This document shows, one piece after another, positions 1 through 7,571 of a DNA stretch of 17,756 bases. Position 1 is the first letter of the stretch; the number at the start of each line of letters is the position of its first letter. Under the pieces are notes generated by a model. That model saw only the letters and a program-made list of their open reading frames with translations, searched no databases and was not told the origin of the DNA. Made by a program: the position numbers and the translations under genes. Origin of the DNA: an uncultured Oscillospiraceae bacterium (GTDB lineage Bacteria; Bacillota; Clostridia; Oscillospirales; Oscillospiraceae); NCBI GenBank assembly GCA_934593275.1, contig CAKTQE010000050.1:1-17756 (forward strand), written 5' to 3'.

Positions 1-32
1 GCCGATTACACAATACAAGGAGATTGATCAAC

Positions 33-1709
33 ATGGCATTCAAAACTGACATCGAAATCGCACAGGAAACCGTAATGCAGCCCATTACCGAGATCGCAAA
101 GGTCGCCGGTGTGGACGAAAAGTACCTGGAACAGTACGGCAAGTACAAGGCAAAGGTTGACTACAGAATCCTGAAAGACAAGGCTGACAAGCCCAACGGC
201 AAGCTGATTCTGGTCACCGCTATCAACCCCACTCCCGCCGGTGAGGGCAAGACCACTACCACTGTTGGTCTGGCTGACGGTATGCGGAAGCTGGGTAAGA
301 ACGTTCTGGTCGCTCTGCGTGAGCCTTCTCTGGGTCCTGTGTTTGGCGTTAAGGGCGGTGCTGCCGGCGGCGGCTACGCGCAGGTCGTCCCCATGGAGGA
401 TATCAACCTGCACTTTACCGGTGACTTCCACGCAATCGGCGCAGCCAACAACCTGCTGGCCGCCATGCTGGATAACCACATCTATCAGGGCAACGCTCTG
501 AACATCGACCCCCGCCAGATCGTATGGCGTCGCTGTGTTGATATGAATGACCGCCAGCTCCGCTTCGTGGTTGACGGCCTGGGCGGCAAGACCAACGGTA
601 TGCCCCGTGAAGACGGCTACGACATCACCGTTGCTTCCGAAGTTATGGCCGTTCTGTGCCTGGCTTCCGACGTAAACGATCTGAAGATGCGTCTGTCCCG
701 TCTGGTGGTTGCTTACACCCGTGACGGCAAGCCCGTTACCGCCGGTGACCTGAACGCTCAGGGTGCTATGGCCGCTCTGCTGAAGGACGCTCTGAAGCCC
801 AACCTGGTTCAGACCCTGGAGCATACCCCCGCTTTCGTTCACGGCGGACCTTTCGCCAACATTGCCCACGGCTGCAACTCCGTCACCGCTACCAAGATCG
901 CTCTGAAGCTGTCTGACTACACCGTCACCGAGGCTGGCTTCGGTGCTGACCTGGGTGCTGAGAAGTTCCTGGACATCAAGTGCCGTATGGCTGGCCTGAA
1001 GCCCAGCTGTGTGGTTCTGGTTGCTACCGTCCGTGCCCTCAAGTACAACGGCGGCGTTCCCAAGGCCGAGACCGGCAAGGAGAACCTGGAGGCTCTGGAG
1101 AAGGGCCTGCCCAACCTGCTGCGGCACGTGGAGAACATCACCCAGGTTTACAAGCTGCCCTGCGTGGTTGCCATCAACCGCTTCCCCCAGGATACCGAGG
1201 CCGAGCTGAAGCTGGTTGAGGAGAAGTGCAAGGCTCTGGGCGTCAACGTTGCTCTGTCCGAAGTTTGGGGCAAGGGCGGCGACGGCGGCATCGAGCTGGG
1301 CAAGGAAGTCATCCGTCTGTGCGAGCAGCCCAACGACTTCACGTTCAGCTATGATGTGGACGCTCCCATCAAGGACAAGATCGAAGCCATTGTCAAGAAG
1401 ATCTACCACGGTGACGGCGTGACCTTCACCGCCAACGCGGAGAAGCAGATCAAGACTCTGACCGAGCTGGGCTACGACAAGATGCCCATCTGCATGGCCA
1501 AGACCCAGTATTCTTTCTCTGACGATCAGACCAAGCTGGGTGCGCCTACCGGCTTTACCGTAACCGTCCGGAACGTCAAGGTTTCCGCCGGTGCCGGCTT
1601 CCTGGTTGCCCTGACCGGTGAGATCATGACCATGCCCGGTCTTCCCAAGGTCCCCGCTGCCGAGCGCATCGATGTGGACGAGGACGGCAAGATCAGCGGC
1701 CTGTTCTAA
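33..1709 (+). CDS. fhs: Formate-tetrahydrofolate ligase (10-formyl-THF synthetase)
   Basis: Cytoplasmic enzyme that joins formate to tetrahydrofolate using ATP, giving 10-formyl-THF; it is the entry step for formate into one-carbon metabolism. The 558-residue product has the usual family length. It carries the ATP-binding loop [12 protein letters not shown] at about residues 66-77 and family blocks such as [20 protein letters not shown] and [11 protein letters not shown] chose ATG 33 because AAGGAG (17-22) lies 10 nt upstream; a TTG at 24 would sit on top of that site. Codon use is strongly biased to C/T-ending preferred codons, as in a highly expressed gene. It is the first gene of a set with fchA, folD and a formate channel. 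Its promoter lies outside the window. The call is secure. Confidence 0.98.
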   Translation: MAFKTDIEIAQETVMQPITEIAKVAGVDEKYLEQYGKYKAKVDYRILKDKADKPNGKLILVTAINPTPAGEGKTTTTVGLADGMRKLGKNVLVALREPSLGPVFGVKGGAAGGGYAQVVPMEDINLHFTGDFHAIGAANNLLAAMLDNHIYQGNALNIDPRQIVWRRCVDMNDRQLRFVVDGLGGKTNGMPREDGYDITVASEVMAVLCLASDVNDLKMRLSRLVVAYTRDGKPVTAGDLNAQGAMAALLKDALKPNLVQTLEHTPAFVHGGPFANIAHGCNSVTATKIALKLSDYTVTEAGFGADLGAEKFLDIKCRMAGLKPSCVVLVATVRALKYNGGVPKAETGKENLEALEKGLPNLLRHVENITQVYKLPCVVAINRFPQDTEAELKLVEEKCKALGVNVALSEVWGKGGDGGIELGKEVIRLCEQPNDFTFSYDVDAPIKDKIEAIVKKIYHGDGVTFTANAEKQIKTLTELGYDKMPICMAKTQYSFSDDQTKLGAPTGFTVTVRNVKVSAGAGFLVALTGEIMTMPGLPKVPAAERIDVDEDGKISGLF

Positions 1710-1719
1710 TCCGAAATTT

Positions 1720-1753
1720 CGCGCAGGCGGCCCCCGCCGTCTGCGCGTTCTTT
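1720..1753 (+). terminator. Intercistronic hairpin between fhs and fchA
   Basis: A 12-bp GC-rich stem (1720-1731 with 1736-1747, one G-U pair) closes a CCCC loop and is followed by TTCTTT. The T tract is short and interrupted, so it may be an attenuator or mRNA-stabilising hairpin that reduces fchA-folD-FNT expression relative to fhs, rather than a full terminator. No separate promoter is obvious in the 35 nt before fchA. Confidence 0.6.
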
Positions 1754-1788
1754 GCGTATCATTTAAAGAAAAAAAGGAGTAACCCCCT

Positions 1789-2409
1789 ATGGATATGACC
1801 ATGGAAACCTGCCGCAAGTTTGTAGAGGTCCTGGCCTCCGATGCCCCCGCCCCCGGCGGCGGCGGTGCTGCCGCTCTGGTTGGTGCCATCGGCACTGCCC
1901 TGGGCAATATGGTCGGCTCTCTCACCGTTGGCAAAAAGAAGTATGCCGATGTGCAGGAGGAAATCGTGGCTCTGAAAGCCAAGTGCGATGCCCTGCAAAC
2001 CGAACTTCTTGATCAGGTGGAGGCTGACGACAAGGGTTTTGTCCCCCTGGCCAAGGCCTACGGCATTCCTAAGGACGACCCCAACCGGGACACCGTTCTG
2101 GAGGAAGCCACCGTTACCGCCTGCGCCGTTCCCATGCACATTATGGAGCTGAGCTGCCAGGCCATGGAATATGTGGCCGTGTTTGCCGCCAAGGGCAGCC
2201 GTCTGGCTGTTTCTGATGCCGGCTGCGCCGCCGTGTGCTGCAAGGCCGCTCTGCAGGCCGCTTCCCTGAATGTGTTTATCAACACCAAGAGCCTGAAAAA
2301 CCGGGCCACCGCCGAAGAACTCAACGCCAAGGCAAACGACATGCTTACCAAGTACGTCCCCATGGCTGACGAGATCTTCAACTCTGTCAAGGCCCTTTTC
2401 GGTCAGTAA
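1789..2409 (+). CDS. fchA: Methenyl-THF cyclohydrolase / formimidoyl-THF cyclodeaminase family protein (FchA)
   Basis: The 206-residue protein belongs to the FTCD C-terminal-like family (cyclodeaminase/cyclohydrolase). The N-terminal block SDAPAPGGGGAAALVGAIG (about residues 17-35) is the characteristic glycine-rich segment, followed by a largely helical body. In clostridia FchA interconverts 10-formyl-THF and 5,10-methenyl-THF, the step between Fhs and FolD, and its position between those genes argues for that role rather than histidine degradation. ATG 1789 is preceded by AAGGAG (1774-1779) at 9 nt. In-frame ATGs at 1795 and 1801 are possible but worse spaced. folD starts 21 nt downstream. 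The exact activity (cyclohydrolase, cyclodeaminase or both) cannot be read from the sequence. Its presence fits the altered cyclohydrolase site in the neighbouring FolD. Confidence 0.92.
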   Translation: MDMTMETCRKFVEVLASDAPAPGGGGAAALVGAIGTALGNMVGSLTVGKKKYADVQEEIVALKAKCDALQTELLDQVEADDKGFVPLAKAYGIPKDDPNRDTVLEEATVTACAVPMHIMELSCQAMEYVAVFAAKGSRLAVSDAGCAAVCCKAALQAASLNVFINTKSLKNRATAEELNAKANDMLTKYVPMADEIFNSVKALFGQ

Positions 2410-2430
2410 TTATTAGGAGGAACTACCATT

Positions 2431-3309
2431 ATGGCAAAACTGCTGCTGGGCAAGGAAGTTACCGATGCCCTGAACGCCAATCTGCAAACCCGTACCGCTG
2501 CCCTGCGTGAAAAGGGCGTTGCCCCCACCCTGGGCATTGTCCGCGTGGGTGCCAACCCCAGTGACCTGAGCTATGAAAAGGGTGCCATGAAGCGCGCCGA
2601 GCTGGTGGGCGTGGAAGTGAAGAAGTTTGAGCTTCCCGAGGATGCCACCAAGGAGCAGGTTCTGGAAGTCATCGACCAGGTGAATGCTGACGATTCCATT
2701 CACGGGGTACTGATGTTCCGGCCCCTGCCCAAGCATCTGAAAGCCGACCAGAACGAGATATGCAACCGTCTTGACCCCAAGAAGGACGTGGACTGCATGA
2801 CCCATATGTCCAACGCCGGTGTCTTTGAGGGCCTGGACCTGGGCTACGCCCCCTGCACCCCCGCCGCTTGCATGGAGATCCTGGATTTCTATGGCATTGA
2901 CTGCAAGGGCAAGAACGCCGTGGTCATTGGCCGGAGCCTGGTGGTAGGCAAGCCCGCCGCCATGATGCTCATGGGCAAGAACGCCACCGTTACCGTTTGC
3001 CACACCAAGACCGTAAACACCGCGGAAATCTGCAAGAACGCGGACATCATCGTGTCTGCCGCCGGTGTGCTGAACTCCCTGACCAAGGACTATGTGCGTC
3101 CCGGCCAGGTGGTCATTGACGTTTCCATCAACTGGGATGCCAACAAGCCCAACGCCAAGGGCGGCCTGGGCGGTATCGCCGGTGATGCTTGCTTTGCCGA
3201 GGTGGAACCCATCGTTGACGCCATCACCCCCGTTCCCGGCGGTGTAGGCAGCGTAACCACCTCCGTACTGATGAAGCACGTTGTGGAGGCTGCGGAAAAG
3301 CGTCTTTAA
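2431..3309 (+). CDS. folD: Methylene-THF dehydrogenase (FolD family), cyclohydrolase site altered
   Basis: The 292-residue FolD-family protein catalyses NAD(P)-dependent interconversion of 5,10-methylene- and 5,10-methenyl-THF. Visible landmarks are VGANPSDLSY (39-48), KKDVD (117-121), PCTP (141-144), the nucleotide-binding segment VVIGRSLVVGKP (164-175), VIDVSIN (228-234) and ITPVPGGVG (265-273). Gap-free comparison with E. coli FolD puts Ala52 at the catalytic lysine (K54) and Phe96 at the active-site glutamine (Q98). The usual PGGVGP-M/F-T signature reads PGGVGSVT. Dehydrogenase activity is therefore likely, while cyclohydrolase activity is doubtful; FchA next door could supply it. ATG 2431 has AGGAGG at 2415-2420. 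The FNT gene begins 15 nt after the stop, so the genes are probably co-transcribed. Confidence 0.95.
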   Translation: MAKLLLGKEVTDALNANLQTRTAALREKGVAPTLGIVRVGANPSDLSYEKGAMKRAELVGVEVKKFELPEDATKEQVLEVIDQVNADDSIHGVLMFRPLPKHLKADQNEICNRLDPKKDVDCMTHMSNAGVFEGLDLGYAPCTPAACMEILDFYGIDCKGKNAVVIGRSLVVGKPAAMMLMGKNATVTVCHTKTVNTAEICKNADIIVSAAGVLNSLTKDYVRPGQVVIDVSINWDANKPNAKGGLGGIAGDACFAEVEPIVDAITPVPGGVGSVTTSVLMKHVVEAAEKRL

Positions 3310-3324
3310 GAAAGGACGATTTCT

Positions 3325-4137
3325 ATGAATCTGTTTACCATGGCGGAGGCAGCCAATAACTACTCCGTGGCTGGGGCAGGCAAAACCAAGCTGCCCGTTT
3401 CTAAAATGTTGCTGCTAGGTATTCTGGCAGGCTTCCTCATTGGTATTCCATCCGTGGTGACCAATATGGCCACCTACACGGTGGTGGGCAACTCCACTGT
3501 GCGGATGATCTCCGGTATCCTCTTCGCTTTTGGCCTGGGTACCGTGATCCTTACCGGGGCCGAGCTGTTTACCGGCAACACCCTGATCTTTATTTCCGTG
3601 CTGGACAAAAAGGCCACGGTATCCGGGATGCTGCGCAACTGGGTCGTGGTGTACCTGGGGAATTTCCTGGGTTCCATGCTTCTGAGCTTCCTGTGCGCCC
3701 GGTTCGGCTGGCTGAATGCGGCCAACGGCGACACCGCCAACGCACTGGCCATTGCCTCCATGAAGGTGGCCCAGGGCAAGGTTTCCATGCCTTTCCAGAA
3801 CGCCTTTTTCATGGGTGTGCTGTGCAACATCCTGGTGACTCTGGGGGTTCTCATGAGCCTTGCGGGGAAGGACGGTGCCAGCCGGGTGCTGGGAGCCTGG
3901 ATCCCCGTGTGCTACTTTGTTACCTGCGGCTTTAATCACTCTATCGCTGACATGACCTACTGTATGCTGGGGCTGTTTGCCAAACAGTTCTACGCCGAAG
4001 GTGCTGCCTTTGAGGCCCTGAGCTGGGGGCGGTACTTTGTAGGAAATATGCTGCCCGTGACCCTGGGCAACATGGTCGGCGGCTGCTCCGTTGCGCTGCT
4101 GATGTGGTATTGCTACGTCCGCAAGTCCAACGCCTGA
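3325..4137 (+). CDS. Formate/nitrite transporter (FNT) family channel
   Basis: A 270-residue polytopic inner-membrane protein of the FNT family (FocA/NirC type), which are pentameric channels for small monovalent anions. About six hydrophobic segments are visible. Family marks include TGAELFTGN (about 77-85, the omega-loop region after the second helix), NWVVVYLGNFLGS (105-117) and CGFNHSIADM (201-210), whose His205 corresponds to the conserved pore histidine of FocA. The C-terminal helix contains LPVTLGNMVGG. The start at 3325 has AAAGGA at 3311-3316. The gene follows folD by 15 nt in a cluster that begins with formate-THF ligase, so formate is the most likely substrate; this is a context inference. 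Nitrite or hydrosulfide transport cannot be excluded by sequence alone. Confidence 0.93.
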   Translation: MNLFTMAEAANNYSVAGAGKTKLPVSKMLLLGILAGFLIGIPSVVTNMATYTVVGNSTVRMISGILFAFGLGTVILTGAELFTGNTLIFISVLDKKATVSGMLRNWVVVYLGNFLGSMLLSFLCARFGWLNAANGDTANALAIASMKVAQGKVSMPFQNAFFMGVLCNILVTLGVLMSLAGKDGASRVLGAWIPVCYFVTCGFNHSIADMTYCMLGLFAKQFYAEGAAFEALSWGRYFVGNMLPVTLGNMVGGCSVALLMWYCYVRKSNA

Positions 4138-4152
4138 TCCGTTTGTTTTTGG

Positions 4153-4200
4153 CCGCCCCAGGGGTTCTCCCCGTGAGAACTTCTGAGGCGGTTTTCCTTT
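4153..4200 (+). terminator. Rho-independent terminator after the FNT gene
   Basis: A 17-bp stem (4153-4169 with 4175-4191) has one mismatch and two G-U pairs, encloses the loop CCCGT and is followed by TTTTCCTTT. It closes the formate cluster. The next gene starts only 30 nt later without space for a standard promoter, so some read-through is likely. Confidence 0.8.
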
Positions 4201-4229
4201 ACTTTATTGCTTTATGATAGGAAAGAACT

Positions 4230-5570
4230 ATGAAAAAAATCAAGAATCTCCCTGAGAACAACTTTCTCATCCTGTTTTTCCTGCTCTTTTCCCTGGCCTT
4301 TCTCATCGCGTCCCTGGTCGCCCCGGACCGGGCCTACATCTTTGAGGGCATGGAGCAGATCCTGACCCAGCCCTGCAAAATCCCCACCAACTACTTTGCC
4401 GTCGGCGGCTACAGTGCCACGTTCTTCAATATGGGCCTGGTGACCCTGGCCTCCCTGGGGCTGTACCTGGTTTTCCGGGCGGAACTCAACAATGTGGCCA
4501 CCCTGGCCATTATGCTCACCGTGGGCTTTGCCTCCTGGGGCATTGACATTCTGAACATCTGGCCCACGGTTTTCGGTACCATGCTCTACTGCGTAGTGAA
4601 AAAGCGGCCCATGAAGAACTATGTGTCCGCCATGCTCTTTACCACCGGCATCGCCCCTCTGATTTCGGACCTGCTCACCCGCTATCCCTATGAGACCGCC
4701 GTAGGCTTCACCCCCCAGGGGGTGGTGCTGGCCCTGGTTGTGGGTCTTGTCAGCGGCTTCTTCATCCCCGCAGGCCTGACCCACGCCCCCAATGTCCACA
4801 AGGGCTACAACCTGTATAACGCCGCCCTGCCTGTGGGCATGGGTGCCTTTATCCTACAGGCCATTCTCTTTACCACCCTGGGTGTCAAGCTTCCCGGCGC
4901 GCCGGCGGCTGAGACGCTGAAAGTGGCCTCCCGGTTTGGGGCCAACCTCTTTTGCTGCGTCCTCTTTGGCCTGGCCATTCTGGCGGCCCTGGCCATGGGC
5001 TGCACCCCCAAGGCCTACTGGGGCTTCATTTCCAACAAAAAGCGGAATATGAGCATTACCGCCGGATTTGGCAATGACATGTTCCTGATGAACTTCGGCG
5101 TCTTTGGCCTGTTCATCCTGGGCTACTACAATCTGGTTGGGGCCACCTTTAACGGTGCCACTTTCGGCGTCATGTTCTGTATGCTCTGCACCTGCAACTC
5201 CGGCTCCCACCCCTTAAACGCCTGGCCCATGCTGCTGGGCTATATGATCGCCTCTCCCATCATGTCCCATTTTTCCGACGTGGCCGGAGGCAACTTCGCC
5301 TATGTCATCAACGCCCAGGCCATCCTCATTGGTGCCTGCTACTCCAACGGCATGACCCCCATTGTGGACAAATACGGACCCCTGGTGGGCTTTTTCGCCG
5401 GGATCCTCCACTTCCTGCTGGTCACCTCCGTCCCCGCCCTCCATGGCGGCTACTGCCTGTACAACGGCGGACTCACCGCGGCATTCATCTGCCTGCTGCT
5501 GATGCCCACCGTGGAGGACCTGCTCCCCACCAGAGAACAGCGTCTCCAGCGGAAAAACGCACAAAAGTAA
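4230..5570 (+). CDS. DUF1576 family multi-spanning membrane protein, function unknown
   Basis: A 446-residue, very hydrophobic protein with roughly ten or more membrane segments. I recognise it as a DUF1576 family member, a clostridial family with no assigned function. The chain seems to contain two related halves. Small-residue and aromatic motifs such as HKGYNLYNAALPVG (about 190-203) and CNSGSHPLNAWPMLLGY (about 329-345) stand out and are probably family-specific. The N-terminus has a positively charged start and an uncleaved hydrophobic first helix. The C-terminus is charged (REQRLQRKNAQK), suggesting a cytoplasmic tail. ATG 4230 is preceded by AGGAAAG (4219-4225). It lies just beyond the terminator of the formate cluster and is probably expressed by read-through. 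A link to formate or folate is only positional. No substrate is proposed. Confidence 0.8.
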   Translation: MKKIKNLPENNFLILFFLLFSLAFLIASLVAPDRAYIFEGMEQILTQPCKIPTNYFAVGGYSATFFNMGLVTLASLGLYLVFRAELNNVATLAIMLTVGFASWGIDILNIWPTVFGTMLYCVVKKRPMKNYVSAMLFTTGIAPLISDLLTRYPYETAVGFTPQGVVLALVVGLVSGFFIPAGLTHAPNVHKGYNLYNAALPVGMGAFILQAILFTTLGVKLPGAPAAETLKVASRFGANLFCCVLFGLAILAALAMGCTPKAYWGFISNKKRNMSITAGFGNDMFLMNFGVFGLFILGYYNLVGATFNGATFGVMFCMLCTCNSGSHPLNAWPMLLGYMIASPIMSHFSDVAGGNFAYVINAQAILIGACYSNGMTPIVDKYGPLVGFFAGILHFLLVTSVPALHGGYCLYNGGLTAAFICLLLMPTVEDLLPTREQRLQRKNAQK

Positions 5571-5582
5571 ATACCACGCCCC

Positions 5583-5613
5583 AAAAGCACACGGTTTGCC
5601 CCGTGTGCTTTTT
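5583..5613 (+). terminator. Rho-independent terminator after the DUF1576 gene
   Basis: A perfect 12-bp stem, AAAAGCACACGG (5583-5594) pairing with CCGTGTGCTTTT (5601-5612), has a 6-nt loop and continues into a T run. Because of the A and T flanks it could also act in the reverse direction. It separates the formate/DUF1576 region from the pst operon. Confidence 0.88.
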
Positions 5614-5643
5614 CATTTTCCAACCCATAGCGAGATTTTTCCT

Positions 5644-5671
5644 TTCCACATAGATTTTACTACTCTTTTAC
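5644..5671 (+). promoter_or_regulatory. Candidate PhoP-type direct repeats upstream of pstS
   Basis: Three hexamers repeat with exact 11-bp spacing: TTCCAC (5644-5649), TTTTAC (5655-5660) and TTTTAC (5666-5671). They end 10 bp before a candidate -35 box. Direct repeats at about one helical turn directly upstream of a weak -35 are the arrangement known for PhoB/PhoP activation in other bacteria. The assignment is by analogy; no phoP/phoR gene is in the window. Confidence 0.4.
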
Positions 5672-5681
5672 CATCCCAAGG

Positions 5682-5710
5682 TTTCCAGCTTTACATGGCA
5701 GCGGTATCAT
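5682..5710 (+). promoter_or_regulatory. Candidate promoter of the pst operon
   Basis: TTTCCA (5682-5687, a weak -35) and TATCAT (5705-5710, a good -10) are 17 bp apart. A weak -35 next to upstream repeats suggests an activator-dependent promoter. Transcription would start near 5717, about 50 nt before pstS. Confidence 0.5.
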
Positions 5711-5765
5711 GCTTCCCGTAAACAAGAAATCCAAAAATTAAAGAGAAATCTTAGGAGGAAAAAAC

Positions 5766-6644
5766 ATGAAACTGAAAAACTTGTTCTGTCTGGGTCTGGC
5801 GGGTTGCCTGGCTCTTTCTATGGCGGCTTGCGGCGGCAAGACCGAGACCCCGGATACCACTGCCGCGGATACCACCGCTGCTGCCACTGTCGCTACGGAA
5901 GCCAAGCTTTCCGGCACCGTGACCCTGGCCGGTTCCACTTCCATGCAGAAGCTGTGCGAGGCCATGATCGAGAGCTTTGAGGAAGTCTATCCCGACATCA
6001 CCGTAACCGCCGAGTATACCGGCTCCGGCGCGGGTCTGGAAGCCCTGGCCGGCGGCAAGACCGACATCGGCAATGCTTCCCGGAGTCTCAAAGACGGCGA
6101 AAAGCAGTCCGGTGCGGTGGAAAACATTGTGGCCATTGACGGCATCGCCGTGATCACCCACAAGGACAGCACCGTGTCCGACCTGACCGCCCAGCAGCTG
6201 ACCGACATCTACACCGGCAAAATCACCAACTGGAAAGACCTGGGCGGGGCTGACGAAGCCATTGTGGTTCTGGGCCGTGAAGCCGGTTCCGGCACCCGTG
6301 GTGCTTTTGAAGAGCTGCTGAAAATCGAAGATCAGTGCGCCTACGCCCAGGAGCTGGACTCCACCGGCGGTGTACTGGCCAAGGTGGCCGCTACCCCCGG
6401 CTCCATCGGTTATGTGTCCCTGGATGTGGTGGATGACACCGTAAAGGCCCTGAGCCTGGACGGCGTGGCCCCCACCGAAGAGAACATTGTGGCCGGTTCC
6501 TACAAGCTCTCCCGTCCTTTCGTCATGGCCACTCGGGGTACCATTGAAGAGCAGAACGACCTGGTAAAGACCTGGTTTCACTACGTACAGTCCGATGAGG
6601 GCAAGGCCGTCATCAAGGCCATGGGCCTGATTCTTCCCCAGTAA
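5766..6644 (+). CDS. pstS: Phosphate ABC transporter substrate-binding lipoprotein PstS
   Basis: The 292-residue product captures inorganic phosphate outside the membrane for the PstCAB importer. Residues 1-21 form a signal peptide ending SMAA, with Cys22 as the lipid-attachment site, so this is a lipoprotein. A Thr/Ala/Glu-rich flexible linker (about 23-47) follows. The mature domain shows phosphate-site signatures: LAGSTSMQKL (about 57-66), TGSGAGLEAL, DIGNASR and GREAGSGTRGAF. The start at 5766 has AGGAGG (5753-5758) at 7 nt. The stop codon is immediately followed by the pstC start. It is the first gene of the pst operon, with a candidate phosphate-responsive promoter upstream. Confidence 0.97.
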   Translation: MKLKNLFCLGLAGCLALSMAACGGKTETPDTTAADTTAAATVATEAKLSGTVTLAGSTSMQKLCEAMIESFEEVYPDITVTAEYTGSGAGLEALAGGKTDIGNASRSLKDGEKQSGAVENIVAIDGIAVITHKDSTVSDLTAQQLTDIYTGKITNWKDLGGADEAIVVLGREAGSGTRGAFEELLKIEDQCAYAQELDSTGGVLAKVAATPGSIGYVSLDVVDDTVKALSLDGVAPTEENIVAGSYKLSRPFVMATRGTIEEQNDLVKTWFHYVQSDEGKAVIKAMGLILPQ

Positions 6645-7571
6645 ATGAAGAAAACCAAGGGCATTCCGGGTCATGGCGCATTCACCGCAGAGCGTCTGGC
6701 TCGGGCCCTTCTTTTAATATGCGCGGTGGTGGCGATTTTCGCGGTGTGTGCCATTACCTTTTACCTCTTTGCCAAGGGCCTGCCCGCCCTCCATCAGGTG
6801 GGTGTGGGGGAACTGCTATTTGGCCATGTCTGGAAGCCCACGGCGGCGGAGCCAAGCTTTGGCATCGCCTATATCATTCTCTCCTCCATTGTGGGTACGG
6901 CCCTGAGTGTGCTGGTGGGCGTTCCCGTGGGACTTTTGACGGCGGTGTTTCTTACGGAAGTGTCCTCCAAGCGTCTGTCCGCCATTGTCCAGCCCGCTAT
7001 AGAGCTGCTGGCGGCCATTCCCTCGGTGATTTACGGTCTGCTTGGCATGATGCTGTTGAATCCCGTCCTTTATAAGCTGGAAAAAATCATCTTCGCCGGC
7101 AGCACCACCCACCAGTATACCGGCGGCGCGGATTTATTGGCGGCGGTGATCGTCCTGGCCATTATGATTTTGCCCACGGTCATCAGTGTCAGTGCCTCTG
7201 CCATCCGGGCAGTGCCGGGGCAGCTGCGGGCGGCCTCTCTGGCCCTGGGGGCCAGCAAAATGCAGACCATCTGGGGTGTCACCGTTCCCGCCGCCAAGTC
7301 CGGCATTCTCACCGGCGTGGTTCTGGGCATTGGCAGAGCCTTGGGAGAAGCCATGGCCATCAACATGGTGGCGGGCGGTTCCGTCAATCTGCCCCTGCCC
7401 TTTAACTCCGTTCGGTTCCTCACCACCCAGCTGGTCAGCGAAATGGGCTACGCCGAGGGCATCCACCGGCAGGTCCTCTTTACCGTGGGTTTGGTGCTGT
7501 ATCTGTTTATTATGACCGTCAATCTGGTGCTGCTGCGGCTGCGCCGGGAAGGAGGAAAAGACCATGGGTGA
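6645..7571 (+). CDS. pstC: Phosphate ABC transporter permease PstC
   Basis: A 308-residue inner-membrane permease subunit that forms the phosphate channel together with PstA. It has a cytoplasmic N-terminus, a first helix at about residues 20-43, a periplasmic-type segment and several further helices. The binding-protein-dependent permease (EAA) loop is AASLALGASKMQTIWGVTVP at about 195-214, followed by GILTGVVLGIGRALGEA, which contacts the PstB ATPase. Its ATG comes directly after the pstS stop with no intervening base, and I see no convincing ribosome site in the end of pstS. Translation is therefore probably coupled to pstS. The 3' end overlaps pstA by 8 nt. Confidence 0.96.
   Translation: MKKTKGIPGHGAFTAERLARALLLICAVVAIFAVCAITFYLFAKGLPALHQVGVGELLFGHVWKPTAAEPSFGIAYIILSSIVGTALSVLVGVPVGLLTAVFLTEVSSKRLSAIVQPAIELLAAIPSVIYGLLGMMLLNPVLYKLEKIIFAGSTTHQYTGGADLLAAVIVLAIMILPTVISVSASAIRAVPGQLRAASLALGASKMQTIWGVTVPAAKSGILTGVVLGIGRALGEAMAINMVAGGSVNLPLPFNSVRFLTTQLVSEMGYAEGIHRQVLFTVGLVLYLFIMTVNLVLLRLRREGGKDHG

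Noticed and set aside
6..1982. 658-codon open frame on the minus strand across fhs
   Set aside because: It mirrors a highly codon-biased GC-rich gene, has a repetitive Gly/Leu/Val-rich composition, no ribosome site, and covers a certain gene. It arises because preferred codons rarely create antisense stops.
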